A DNA stretch of 64,000 nucleotides from Paeniglutamicibacter psychrophenolicus (GTDB taxonomy: Bacteria > Actinomycetota > Actinomycetes > Actinomycetales > Micrococcaceae): positions 35,937 to 99,936 of the forward strand of contig NZ_JAUSSH010000019.1 of the NCBI RefSeq assembly GCF_030812255.1, written 5' to 3'. A program made the translations under genes and the position numbers. Of this stretch, positions 7,960 through 16,198 are shown piece after piece (the stretch's first letter is position 1; each line of letters opens with the position of its first letter). The notes beneath the pieces are model-generated. The model was not told where the DNA came from and ran no database searches. It saw only the letters and a list, made by a program, of their open reading frames with translations.

Positions 7960-9084
7960 TTACAGCTTAGTGGTTTCGTCGACGTCAGGATCGCTTTTCG
8001 TCTTGGACGACTTGGCCACATTGCCTTCTTGCACTTCGTCGTCTTCAGGATCGTGCGGTGCTTCCTCCGGGTAACCGTTGGGGTTCCCGGATTGCCACCG
8101 CCACATGTCCTCGACCATTTGCTCGAGGCCACGTTCCGCCTTCCAGCCAATTTCCTCGCGGGCCAACGTCGGATCGGCGTAGCTGGCGGCAACGTCCCCT
8201 GGACGGCGGTCGACAATCTCGTACGGAATATCCCGCTCGGAGGTCCGGGCAAAGGCCTGGATGACCTCCAGCACGGAGGACCCGTTGCCGGTACCCAGGT
8301 TCCACGCGTGCAACCCGCCGTGATCCTGCAGGTACTCCAGCGCGGCCAGGTGGCCGGCGCCCAGGTCCACAACGTGGATGTAGTCGCGCACGCCGGTGCC
8401 GTCGGGGGTCGGATAGTCTCCGCCGAACACGCTCACCTTCTCCCTGATCCCCACCGCAACCTGGGCGATGTATGGCATGAGGTTGTTGGGGATTCCCTGC
8501 GGGTCCTCACCGATTCGTCCCGATTCGTGAGAACCAACCGGGTTGAAATAGCGCAACTTGGCAATAGACCACCGTGGATCGGAGGCAGCAAGGTCATCAA
8601 GCATGTACTCGATGTGAAGCTTGGTGCGTCCATAGGGATTGGTGGCGGACAGCGCAGTTGATTCGTTGATCGGCAGTTCAACTGTCTCGCCGTACACGGT
8701 TGCCGAGGAGCTGAAGACCAGTGTCCGGACATCGTTGGCGTCCATGGCTTCGAGCAGGTTCAAGGTGCCGGTGACGTTGTTGCGGTAGTACACCAGCGGC
8801 TTCGATACTGACTCTCCGACTGCCTTGAGTCCTGCGAAGTGGATGACCGCCTCGGGCCTGGCCACGTCAAAAACGTCCCGAAGACGGCGTTCGTCCAGCA
8901 GGTCGCCGATGTGCAGCTGCGCGTCGTGGCCGGTGAGTTCCGCAACACGACGCAATGCCTCGGGTGATGAGTTGCTCAGATTGTCATAGACATGGACCTC
9001 GTGCCCTTCTCCCAGAAGAAGCAACACTGTGTGGGATCCGATGTAGCCGGCGCCGCCGGTGACCAAAATGCGCATGCCTCTCAT
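7960..9084 (-). CDS. galE: UDP-glucose 4-epimerase
   Basis: NAD-dependent short-chain dehydrogenase that interconverts UDP-glucose and UDP-galactose (Leloir pathway and supply of sugars for surface polymers). The Rossmann motif VTGGAGYIGSHT is at residues 8-19. The catalytic S/Y-xxx-K pair is visible as SSSATVYG (about 124) and NPYGRTKLHIEYML (about 150). YFNPVGSHESG and GDYPTPDGTGVRDYIHV are diagnostic for GalE. At 374 residues it is longer than the usual ~335: about 35 extra residues at the C-terminus are strongly acidic and polar (DPEDDEVQEG through SDPDVDETTKL) and look disordered. It lies directly upstream of the FAH-family gene. Confidence 0.93.
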   Translation of the reverse strand: MRGMRILVTGGAGYIGSHTVLLLLGEGHEVHVYDNLSNSSPEALRRVAELTGHDAQLHIGDLLDERRLRDVFDVARPEAVIHFAGLKAVGESVSKPLVYYRNNVTGTLNLLEAMDANDVRTLVFSSSATVYGETVELPINESTALSATNPYGRTKLHIEYMLDDLAASDPRWSIAKLRYFNPVGSHESGRIGEDPQGIPNNLMPYIAQVAVGIREKVSVFGGDYPTPDGTGVRDYIHVVDLGAGHLAALEYLQDHGGLHAWNLGTGNGSSVLEVIQAFARTSERDIPYEIVDRRPGDVAASYADPTLAREEIGWKAERGLEQMVEDMWRWQSGNPNGYPEEAPHDPEDDEVQEGNVAKSSKTKSDPDVDETTKL

Positions 9085-9123
9085 TCTATGAAACTTTGAG
9101 CCGTATTTGGGTCACATGAGCCG

Positions 9124-9156
9124 AAAGGGTGGGATTCGTTTCGAATCCCACCCTTT
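9124..9156 (-). terminator. Hairpin terminator downstream of ilvE
   Basis: Perfect 15-bp inverted repeat (arm AAAGGGTGGGATTCG, three-base loop) between the ilvE stop and the galE start. It ends the ilvE transcript and insulates galE. Confidence 0.75.
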
Positions 9157-9170
9157 CAAATGTCTTGCGA

Positions 9171-10265
9171 TTACGCGAGCTGTTCGAGCCAGCCGTGGCG
9201 GTCTTCGATAGCGCCGGTCTGGATGCCGAGCAATTCAGTACGCAATGCCATCGTCACTGCACCGGCGGGAGCCTCGGGATCACCGATGTGCTCCTCGCCG
9301 TTCTTCAACACACCGATCGGTGTGATGACAGCAGCCGTTCCGCAGGCAAAGACTTCCTCGATGTCCCCGTTGGCGATTCCCTCGCGCCACTCGCCGAGGG
9401 TGATCGTGCGTTCTTCAACCTCTAGGCCGCGGTCCTTGGCCAGCTGGATGATCGAGGAGCGCGTGACGCCTTCCAGGATGGTTCCGGTCAGTCGTGGCGT
9501 GACTAACTTGCCGCCCTTCATGACGAAGAAGACATTCATGCCGCCCAGCTCTTCCACTGCCTCGTCATTAAATGGATCCAGGAACAACACCTGCTTGCAA
9601 CCATTCTCCTCGGCTTCAAGCTGGGCAATCAGGGATGCGGCGTAGTTGCCTCCGCACTTGGCAGCTCCCGTGCCGCCTCGACCGGCGCGGGCGTAGTTGT
9701 GGGATACCCAGATGCCCACCGGCTTCAATTCGCCGCCGAAGTAGTTACCAGCAGGGGATGCAATAACACGGTAGGAAACCTGGCGAGCCGCACGAACACC
9801 CAGGAAGGCCTCGGTGGCGATCATGAACGGTCGGAGGTACAGAGCCTCACCGTCTCCCGAGGGGACCCACTGGATATCGGCCTTGACCAAGCGACGCAAC
9901 GACTCGACGAAGACTTCTTCATCCAGCTTGGGGAGAGCCAATCGTTCGGCCGAACGGTTGAGCCGGGCGGCGTTTGCATGCGGACGGAACGTCCAGATGC
10001 TTCCATCTGCGTGACGGTATGCCTTCAGTCCTTCAAAGATCTCTTGGCCGTAGTGCAGGACCGATGCCGCTGGGTCCATGGCGATGGGACCGTAGGGTTC
10101 AATGCGTGCATTGCTCCAGGTACCGTCCTTGCCTTCTTCGTTGGCTGCCCAGTCGATGACAGTCGTGTGATCGGTAAAGAAATCCCCGAAACCCGGGTTG
10201 GCCAGGATATCGGCACGTTCCTGATCGCTTTTACGGTGTGTTGAGAGAACTTCGGTGAATTCCAT
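9171..10265 (-). CDS. ilvE: Branched-chain amino acid aminotransferase
   Basis: PLP-dependent class IV aminotransferase that carries out the last step of Leu, Ile and Val synthesis (and the first of their breakdown) using glutamate/2-oxoglutarate. The 364-residue length and the order of blocks match the bacterial IlvE type II form: HYGQEIFEGLKAYRHADG (about 90), FRPHANAARLNRSAERLALP (about 110), the PLP-lysine region GGTGAAKCGGNYAASL (about 200), and EVFACGTAAVITPIG near the C-terminus. It follows leuB on the same strand with about 100 bases between, including a strong hairpin, so it probably has its own promoter. Confidence 0.93.
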   Translation of the reverse strand: MEFTEVLSTHRKSDQERADILANPGFGDFFTDHTTVIDWAANEEGKDGTWSNARIEPYGPIAMDPAASVLHYGQEIFEGLKAYRHADGSIWTFRPHANAARLNRSAERLALPKLDEEVFVESLRRLVKADIQWVPSGDGEALYLRPFMIATEAFLGVRAARQVSYRVIASPAGNYFGGELKPVGIWVSHNYARAGRGGTGAAKCGGNYAASLIAQLEAEENGCKQVLFLDPFNDEAVEELGGMNVFFVMKGGKLVTPRLTGTILEGVTRSSIIQLAKDRGLEVEERTITLGEWREGIANGDIEEVFACGTAAVITPIGVLKNGEEHIGDPEAPAGAVTMALRTELLGIQTGAIEDRHGWLEQLA

Positions 10266-10300
10266 GATGCCGTCAGGCTTCCTCTTCGACAGGGTGTTGC

Positions 10301-10328
10301 GGTGGCAAGCCCATAAGGGCTTGCCACC
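10301..10328 (-). terminator. Hairpin between leuB and ilvE
   Basis: Perfect 12-bp inverted repeat (GGTGGCAAGCCC, loop ATAA) in the gap downstream of leuB. It has no strong U-tract on either side, so it may act as a terminator or an RNA-stability element. Confidence 0.6.
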
Positions 10329-10364
10329 CTAAGAATTGGTTCCTAAGTGAACCTACGCTCCAGC

Positions 10365-11423
10365 TTAAGCCAGTGCAGCAAGGATTGCATCGCCAATCTC
10401 GGCCGTGGTGCGCGGGTCGGTCATTTCATCACGTGATGCAATGTCGCTTTCCACGGCTTCTTCCACTCGGCGGGCGGCTTCCGACAGGCCAACATGGTCA
10501 AGCAAGAGAGCAGCCGAAAGGATCGCCGCCGTAGGGTCGGCCTTCTGCTGGCCAGCAATGTCCGGCGCCGAACCATGCACCGGTTCAAACATCGAGGGTG
10601 CGGTGCGGTCCATATTGATGTTTCCCGAAGCGGCCAGGCCAATGCCGCCGGTGATCGCGCCGGCCTGGTCGGTGAGGATGTCACCGAAGAGGTTGTCGGT
10701 GACAATGACATCGAAGCGCGAGGGGTTAGTGGTCATGAAGATCGTTGCGGCATCCACGTGCAGGTAATCGTGGGTGACGTTCGGGAATTCCTGAGCGACT
10801 GCTTCGACGGTGCGGCGCCACAAGTGACCGGCGTAGACCAGGACGTTGTGCTTGTGGACCAAAGTGACGTGCTTGCGCGTACGTTCACTGGCACGGCGGA
10901 ATGCGTCACGCACGACGCGCTCGACACCGTGTGCGGTGTTGATGGACACCTCTGTGGCAATTTCATGGGGCGTGCCGGCACGAAGCACGCCGCCGTTGCC
11001 CACATAGGGGCCTTCGGTTCCTTCGCGAACAACGATGAAGTCGATTTCGCCGGGTTCGGCCAACGGGCTCGGGACGCCGGGGTACAGCTTGGACGGACGC
11101 AGGTTCACAAAGTGGTCCAGACTGAAGCGCAGCTTGAGCAGCAGTTCGCGTTCAATCAAGCCGGAAGGAATGCGGGTATCCCCCGGTGCCGCACCAACGG
11201 CACCAAATAAGATGGCGTCATGGGTGCGCAGCGCGACGAGGGTTTCCTCGGGCAGGGTCTCCCCCGTTTCGAGCCAATGTTCGGCACCGAGCTTGTAGTC
11301 GGTCAGCACCAGTTGCACGTTGGTGCTCTCAATGGCCTTCTTCAGGACCTTCACGGCCTCGGCAATAACTTCTGGACCAATGCCATCGCCTGGAATGACG
11401 GCAATATTCAAGGATTCGCTCAT
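10365..11423 (-). CDS. leuB: 3-isopropylmalate dehydrogenase
   Basis: NAD-dependent oxidative decarboxylase of leucine biosynthesis (3-isopropylmalate to 2-oxoisocaproate). The 352-residue protein opens with the beta-decarboxylating dehydrogenase signature [13 protein letters not shown] (residues 7-19). It contains [15 protein letters not shown] (about 135), the metal-binding region [18 protein letters not shown] (about 235) and the cofactor loop [13 protein letters not shown] (about 275). Length and motifs are standard for the actinobacterial LeuB. A near-leaderless promoter candidate lies directly upstream. Confidence 0.94.
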   Translation of the reverse strand: MSESLNIAVIPGDGIGPEVIAEAVKVLKKAIESTNVQLVLTDYKLGAEHWLETGETLPEETLVALRTHDAILFGAVGAAPGDTRIPSGLIERELLLKLRFSLDHFVNLRPSKLYPGVPSPLAEPGEIDFIVVREGTEGPYVGNGGVLRAGTPHEIATEVSINTAHGVERVVRDAFRRASERTRKHVTLVHKHNVLVYAGHLWRRTVEAVAQEFPNVTHDYLHVDAATIFMTTNPSRFDVIVTDNLFGDILTDQAGAITGGIGLAASGNINMDRTAPSMFEPVHGSAPDIAGQQKADPTAAILSAALLLDHVGLSEAARRVEEAVESDIASRDEMTDPRTTAEIGDAILAALA

Positions 11424-11433
11424 GACACATGAG

Positions 11434-11462
11434 TTTATCGACTTGTATCACTATGTGAGCAA
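11434..11462 (-). promoter_or_regulatory. Candidate sigma-70-type promoter for leuB
   Basis: On the minus strand TTGCTC and GATAAA are separated by 17 bases, with the -10 ending about 10 bases before the leuB ATG. Each hexamer matches consensus at only about four of six positions, and the short leader would make the mRNA almost leaderless, which is common in actinobacteria. Confidence 0.3.
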
Positions 11463-11506
11463 CCTGTCTCAGAATATGAACAATTCGTGGCTGGACAGAG
11501 CCAAAT

Positions 11507-11524
11507 CTCATGCCGAGGCATGAG
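11507..11524. promoter_or_regulatory. Palindrome in the divergent leuB / histidine kinase region
   Basis: Perfect 8-bp inverted repeat CTCATGCC-GA-GGCATGAG roughly midway between two divergent genes. It could be an operator for a dimeric regulator or a small hairpin; nothing in the window identifies the protein. Confidence 0.3.
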
Positions 11525-11593
11525 GCACGCCCGGCGTTTGCCCCGTAGGCTTTAGGACGAAACTAACCCCTCCAGTTGCCAACGCAGGATCCG

Positions 11594-12781
11594 ATGACGC
11601 CACACCGCACCATAGACAAGTGGATTCGCGAGAATCCAAACAAGGTTGACCTCATCTTTGGCCTCGGAATCTGGCTCGTCTTCGGATTCCTTGCCGGCAT
11701 CATGCTTGGCGTTTCAGGCAACGGTTGGACGATGTTCGTCTTGGGTTCGTTGCAGACGCTTCCGCTCATCTGGCGGCGAAGGCGACCCGCGCCGGCCGCC
11801 GGAATCATCGTCATCGCGCATCTGATCCAGGTCGTGGTCACAAGCGAATTGTTGCCTTCCCAGATTGCCGTGCCGATTACGGTCTATACATTGGCGGCTT
11901 TCGGCAAACGGTGGGAATCCTTCGCCGGGCTGGCAGCGGGATTCGTTGGAGCTCTGCTGGCCAGTGTACGGGTAGGCGTCTGGGCCGGCGGCAATTCGCT
12001 TGAAGGAATGGTTCTGAACTTCATTGGCCTAGGACTCGTGGTTCTGGTTGCCTGGACATTTGGAGATTTGGCCCGGACTCGGCGGCTTACGCTGCAAACA
12101 CTCGAAGACCGCGCCCGGAGGCTCGAGACCGAGCGGGAGCAGGAACGTGCGCTGGCTGCCGCCGATGAACGCAACCACATTGCGCGGGAAATGCACGACA
12201 TTGTTGCCCACTCCTTGTCCGTGATCATCGCGCAATCCGATGGTGCACGCTACGCGAGTGAACACAACCCGGAGATTGCTAGGGAAACCCTTGCCACGAT
12301 TGCCCAGACCGGACGAAGCTCCCTCCAGGAGATGCGCAGACTGCTGGGTGTGCTGCGCGGTGGCGATGAGGCCTCCACGAGGCCACTTCCTACACTTGCG
12401 GATGTACCCGAGCTGTTGGAAACCACACGCAAAAGCGGCCTGGAGATAAGCTACACGCCAGAAGGAACGGCCCGGCGCTCGCTGCCTGCGGGCGCGGAGC
12501 TCACAGCCTACAGGGTACTGCAGGAGGCACTGACCAATGTCTTGAAACATGCCGGACCTGCAACCACGGCAAAAGTAAGCCTCACCTGGAACAGCAAAGG
12601 ACTGCAGCTGGCAATTTCTGACAACGGCCGCGGAGCCGGAGCTCTCGGCACATCGGACGTTGGGCAAGGATTGCTGGGCATGGCCGAACGGGTCGCCCTC
12701 TACGATGGCCGTGTTCGGGCAGAGCCCAAGGCCGGTGGCGGATTCCACGTTGACGTATTCATCCCCTACACCGAGGACTAG
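11594..12781 (+). CDS. NarL-type sensor histidine kinase
   Basis: Membrane histidine kinase of about 395 residues. The N-terminal ~150 residues form several hydrophobic segments (for example LIFGLGIWLVFGFLAGIMLG and LIGLGLVVLVAW-like stretches) with almost no extracytoplasmic sensor. They are followed by a short coiled coil (RLETEREQERALAAADE), the HisKA_3 box REMHDIVAHSLSVII with the phospho-accepting His near residue 200, and a HATPase_c domain (EALTNVLKHA N-box near 310, DNGRGAG G-box near 345). The ATG at 11594 has AGGA five bases upstream and is preferred over the in-frame TTG at 11576. The partner response regulator starts five bases after the stop. The stimulus is unknown. Confidence 0.85.
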   Translation: MTPHRTIDKWIRENPNKVDLIFGLGIWLVFGFLAGIMLGVSGNGWTMFVLGSLQTLPLIWRRRRPAPAAGIIVIAHLIQVVVTSELLPSQIAVPITVYTLAAFGKRWESFAGLAAGFVGALLASVRVGVWAGGNSLEGMVLNFIGLGLVVLVAWTFGDLARTRRLTLQTLEDRARRLETEREQERALAAADERNHIAREMHDIVAHSLSVIIAQSDGARYASEHNPEIARETLATIAQTGRSSLQEMRRLLGVLRGGDEASTRPLPTLADVPELLETTRKSGLEISYTPEGTARRSLPAGAELTAYRVLQEALTNVLKHAGPATTAKVSLTWNSKGLQLAISDNGRGAGALGTSDVGQGLLGMAERVALYDGRVRAEPKAGGGFHVDVFIPYTED

Positions 12782-12786
12782 AAATC

Positions 12787-13476
12787 TTGCCCAAAGAAAA
12801 CCCCATACGGGTTGCACTCGTCGATGACCAGCTATTGGTTCGAAGTGGCTTCCGGATGCTGATCAACTCCCAAACAGATCTGGAAGTCGTTGCAGAGGCA
12901 TCCAACGGCCGTGAAGCCATCGCCTCACCGGCTCTGGCTGGCGCCGACGTCATCCTCATGGACGTGCGCATGCCCGAGATGAACGGGATAGAGGCCACGG
13001 AATATTTGCTTCGAAAGCAGGCCAAGGAAGCCCCGGGGCCCAAGGTCATAGTGCTGACAACGTTTGACCTTGACGAGTACGCGCTTTCAGCCATCCAGGC
13101 TGGCGCCAGCGGATTCCTTCTCAAGGACGCTCCTCCGGAAGAGCTCCTGGAGTCGATTCGCACGGTCTACCGCGGAGATGCAGTCATTGCGCCCTCAACA
13201 ACACGCAGACTCCTGGACCATGTGGCCCCCATGCTGCGGCGGTCGACGCTCCCGGGCAGCGCGCACGTCAAGGCCGTGGAATCATTGACCCCGCGTGAAC
13301 GCGAGGTCTTTGGGCTCATAGCCAATGGTAAATCCAATCCGGAGATTGCCGCGGAACTTTTCTTGTCGGAGGCAACGGTCAAGACACATGTGGGGCATAT
13401 CTTGGCCAAGCTGAATGCCAGGGATCGTGTCCAAGCCGTTGTGATCGCCTACGAAACCGGGATCGTAACCCCCTGA
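12787..13476 (+). CDS. NarL/FixJ-family response regulator
   Basis: A 229-residue two-component regulator paired with the kinase immediately upstream (five-base gap, same operon). The receiver domain (residues 1-120) shows VALVDDQLLVRSG, the phospho-acceptor in VILMDVRMPEMNGIE (about residue 58) and the switch/lysine region VIVLTTFDLDEYALSA then GFLLKDAPP. A LuxR-type DNA-binding domain occupies residues 160-229 (LTPREREVFGLIANG, NPEIAAELFLSEATVKTHVG). The start is TTG; no closer ATG fits. Targets are unknown; relatives often control cell-envelope stress or antibiotic-response genes. Confidence 0.88.
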   Translation: MPKENPIRVALVDDQLLVRSGFRMLINSQTDLEVVAEASNGREAIASPALAGADVILMDVRMPEMNGIEATEYLLRKQAKEAPGPKVIVLTTFDLDEYALSAIQAGASGFLLKDAPPEELLESIRTVYRGDAVIAPSTTRRLLDHVAPMLRRSTLPGSAHVKAVESLTPREREVFGLIANGKSNPEIAAELFLSEATVKTHVGHILAKLNARDRVQAVVIAYETGIVTP

Positions 13477-13546
13477 TTAGGCGCAACATTCCGTCTAGCT
13501 CGTTCAGTTCAACCCGTGCTACGTGTCACAAGCAAGTGCCGTGGAA

Positions 13547-13598
13547 CGCCAGAAGGCTTGGTCCACAACCCCCAAGTTGTGGACCAAGCCTTCTGGCG
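13547..13598. terminator. Bidirectional terminator between response regulator and wecB
   Basis: A perfect 23-bp stem (outer arm CGCCAGAAGGCTTGG) with a six-base loop lies between two convergent genes, 70 bases after the regulator stop and 10 bases after the wecB stop on the other strand. It probably terminates both transcripts. Confidence 0.8.
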
Positions 13599-13608
13599 TT
13601 TCGCCTAA

Positions 13609-14793
13609 TTACATGCTTGCCGCGTTCACCAGGCTCGCCTCGGAAGTCAGGTTGGAGTCAAAATCTTCCATCCGGGTGCCCACGCCTAGCAGTTCCGCAA
13701 TGGCGGCAACCGTGCGGATAGCCGCCTTGCCGTCGCCATACGGGTTTGCTGCCAAAGCCATCTGCGCGTAGGCAGCGGCGTCGTTGAGCAGCAGTTCCAC
13801 GGATTCAAAGATCTTCTCTTCATCCGTGCCAATCAGCTTCACGGTACCGGCAACCACCGCCTCGGGACGCTCGGTGTTTTCCCGCATCACGAGCACGGGC
13901 TTGGCCAGGCTCGGGGCTTCTTCCTGCACCCCTCCCGAGTCGGTCAACACGATGTTCGCCGCGGCGATGAGTCGGGTGAACTCACCATAAGCGAGCGGCT
14001 CCGTCAAGGTAATGTTTGAACGACCCTCAATCTCGGGAAGCAAAGCCTCACGAACGGCGGGGTTGCGGTGCAGCGGAAGGATGAATTCAACATCCGGCTC
14101 GACCGCGGAGAGGCGAGCCAAAGCACGACCAATCCCCCGCATGGGTTCGCCCTGGTTTTCCCGACGGTGTGTCGTGACCAGGACGATCTTTCGGCCGGAA
14201 GCAACGAGTTCTTCCAGCTTGGGGTCGCTGAAAGGGATGTTCTTTTCGACAACCGTGAACAACGCGTCGATGACCGTGTTGCCGGTGACGGAGATGGTCT
14301 TCGGATCGATGGTTTCGTTGATCAGGTTCAGCTGGCTCAAGCTGGTGGGAGCCAAATGGAGACTGGCGATCTGCGACGTCATCTTGCGGTTCGCTTCCTC
14401 CGGGAACGGAGAGAAGATGTCGTAACTACGCAGTCCGGCCTCGGCGTGGATCACCGGGATGCCCCGGTAGAATGCCGCGATTGCACCGGCCGTGGACGTG
14501 GTGGTGTCACCTTGGACAACTACTGCGTCGGGCTTCTCCTTCTCAAAGATCTCATCCAATCCGTTGATGGTCTTGGTGAGCAATGAGTTGAGTGTCTGAC
14601 GTGGCTGAATGACGTCGAGGTCATAGTCAGGGGTGATGTCGAAAAGTTCGTTCACCTGATCGAGCATTTCGCGGTGCTGGCCCGTGACGGTCACCACGCA
14701 ATCGAAAAGCTCTGAGTCCTTGAGGGCCTTGACAATTGGTGCCACCTTGATGGCTTCCGGCCGCGTGCCGTAAATCGGCATAATCTTCTTCAC
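13609..14793 (-). CDS. wecB: UDP-N-acetylglucosamine 2-epimerase (non-hydrolysing)
   Basis: Converts UDP-GlcNAc to UDP-ManNAc, the first committed step towards ManNAc and ManNAcA units of surface polymers. The 394-residue length and blocks are typical of WecB/MnaA: PIYGTRPEAIKVAPI near the N-terminus, VVTGQHREMLDQV (about 36-48), VVQGDTTT (about 92), IHAEAGLRSYDIFSPFPEEANR (about 117) and LTDSGGVQEEAPSLAKPVLVMRENTERPE (about 287-315). The next step, WecC, is encoded about 55 bases upstream on the same strand, so the two form an operon with wecC first. Confidence 0.93.
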   Translation of the reverse strand: MKKIMPIYGTRPEAIKVAPIVKALKDSELFDCVVTVTGQHREMLDQVNELFDITPDYDLDVIQPRQTLNSLLTKTINGLDEIFEKEKPDAVVVQGDTTTSTAGAIAAFYRGIPVIHAEAGLRSYDIFSPFPEEANRKMTSQIASLHLAPTSLSQLNLINETIDPKTISVTGNTVIDALFTVVEKNIPFSDPKLEELVASGRKIVLVTTHRRENQGEPMRGIGRALARLSAVEPDVEFILPLHRNPAVREALLPEIEGRSNITLTEPLAYGEFTRLIAAANIVLTDSGGVQEEAPSLAKPVLVMRENTERPEAVVAGTVKLIGTDEEKIFESVELLLNDAAAYAQMALAANPYGDGKAAIRTVAAIAELLGVGTRMEDFDSNLTSEASLVNAASM

Positions 14794-14847
14794 GATTACC
14801 TATCCGTTGGGGCGAATGATGATGTGGATGCGAGTGCCTCGATCAGC

Positions 14848-16080
14848 TTAGCGCCAAAGTCCGCGGGTATCGATGATGTCCTTGCCCGCTAAAGCGGTGG
14901 CCGGAACAGTCTTGAACTGGTCGTGGTCAACCAGAACGACAACGGTGGAGGAGCTTTCCAGTCCTTCCTCGGTGGTTGCCAAACGGACGTTTTCGATGCC
15001 CACCAGTGCCTTCGGCATTTCTTCGATGTGCGGTTCAACAAGGAGGAATTCGACGCCCGGGGCCTTGTCGGCCAAGGAACGGGCGATCGCAATCGACGGG
15101 GATTCACGCAGGTCGTCAATGTTGGCCTTGAAGGCAAGACCCAAGACGGCAACCTTGCCGTTGAACCCTTCTGCCTTCGTGGACTCGATGACCTTGTCGA
15201 CCACCCAGGCCGGCTTCGCGTCATTGGTTTCGCGAGCCTGCCGGATCAGCTTGGATTCCTCGGGAGCCGCGGCAACGATGAACCATGGATCGACGGCAAT
15301 GCAGTGTCCACCGACGCCGGGACCAGGCTGGAGGATGTTGACACGCGGGTGGTGGTTGGCCAACTCGATGAGCTCCCACACATTGATCCCGATCTTGTCG
15401 GAGATCACGGACAGCTCATTGGCGAACGCAATGTTGACGTCGCGGTAGGAGTTCTCCACCAGCTTTGCCATTTCTGCGGTGGTTGCATCGGTGAGAAGGA
15501 TCTCTGCCTCGCAGAAGACGCTGTAAAGTTCCTTGGCCATCTGGGCAGCCTCGGGAGTGATGCCGCCGACGATGCGGTCGTTGGTGACAAGCTCTTCCAT
15601 GACGCGACCTGGAAGCACGCGCTCCGGGCAGTGTGCAATGTGCAGGCTCGAGGAATCCAGGTCCGGGCGCGCTGCCAACAAACGGTCTGCCATGTGCTGG
15701 GTGGCGCCTGGAGGGGACGTCGACTCGAGGATGACCAGTTCGTTGCCGCGAAGCTGCGGGGCAATCTTGTCGACTGCTGCCTCGATGTAGGACAGGTCAG
15801 CGCTGTGGTCGCCGTTGAACGGCGTCGGTACTGCAACGATGTAGGCGTCGGCGCTAGGAGTGTCGAAGCTTGCGCTCAGGGTGCCGTTTGCCACTGCGGC
15901 GGCAACGAAGTCTCCGAGTGCGGGTTCGACGAACGGCACTTCGCCGCGGTTTACCGCGTCGACCGTACGCGGGGTGACGTCCACGCCCTTGACGATGATG
16001 CCCTTGGAGGCAAGGATTGCTGCCGTTGGCAGTCCGATGTAGCCAAGTCCGACTACGGCCACTTCTTTAATGCTCGTCAC
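14848..16080 (-). CDS. wecC: UDP-N-acetyl-D-mannosamine dehydrogenase
   Basis: NAD-dependent four-electron oxidation of UDP-ManNAc to UDP-ManNAcA. It belongs to the UDP-glucose/GDP-mannose dehydrogenase family: N-terminal Rossmann fold VAVVGLGYIGLPTAAILAS, LVENSYRDVNIAFANEL (about 230), the catalytic-cysteine block GPGVGGHCIAVDPWF (about 265) and a C-terminal UDP-binding domain (GLAFKANIDDLRESPS, about 320). The GTG at 16080 is preferred because AAGGGGA lies nine bases upstream and translation there begins just before the Rossmann strand; the frame stays open upstream for 21 codons. It pairs functionally with wecB downstream. Confidence 0.9.
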   Translation of the reverse strand: MTSIKEVAVVGLGYIGLPTAAILASKGIIVKGVDVTPRTVDAVNRGEVPFVEPALGDFVAAAVANGTLSASFDTPSADAYIVAVPTPFNGDHSADLSYIEAAVDKIAPQLRGNELVILESTSPPGATQHMADRLLAARPDLDSSSLHIAHCPERVLPGRVMEELVTNDRIVGGITPEAAQMAKELYSVFCEAEILLTDATTAEMAKLVENSYRDVNIAFANELSVISDKIGINVWELIELANHHPRVNILQPGPGVGGHCIAVDPWFIVAAAPEESKLIRQARETNDAKPAWVVDKVIESTKAEGFNGKVAVLGLAFKANIDDLRESPSIAIARSLADKAPGVEFLLVEPHIEEMPKALVGIENVRLATTEEGLESSSTVVVLVDHDQFKTVPATALAGKDIIDTRGLWR

Positions 16081-16198
16081 TATGACGTTTCCCCTTGGAT
16101 CGAGTGGGAGCACCGAGGCGTGCAGATAACTCGCCAGAGGCACTGAAATTCAGGAGGCTTCGATTTGGAGCCTCGTCCAGAATACTTCATTCATCCAT

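Noticed and set aside
7432..8661. 409-codon plus-strand frame opposite the FAH-family gene and galE
   Set aside because: Antisense shadow of two well-identified genes; common in high-GC DNA.
14923..16146. 407-codon plus-strand frame opposite wecC
   Set aside because: Antisense shadow of a conserved dehydrogenase; low-complexity composition typical of reverse frames.
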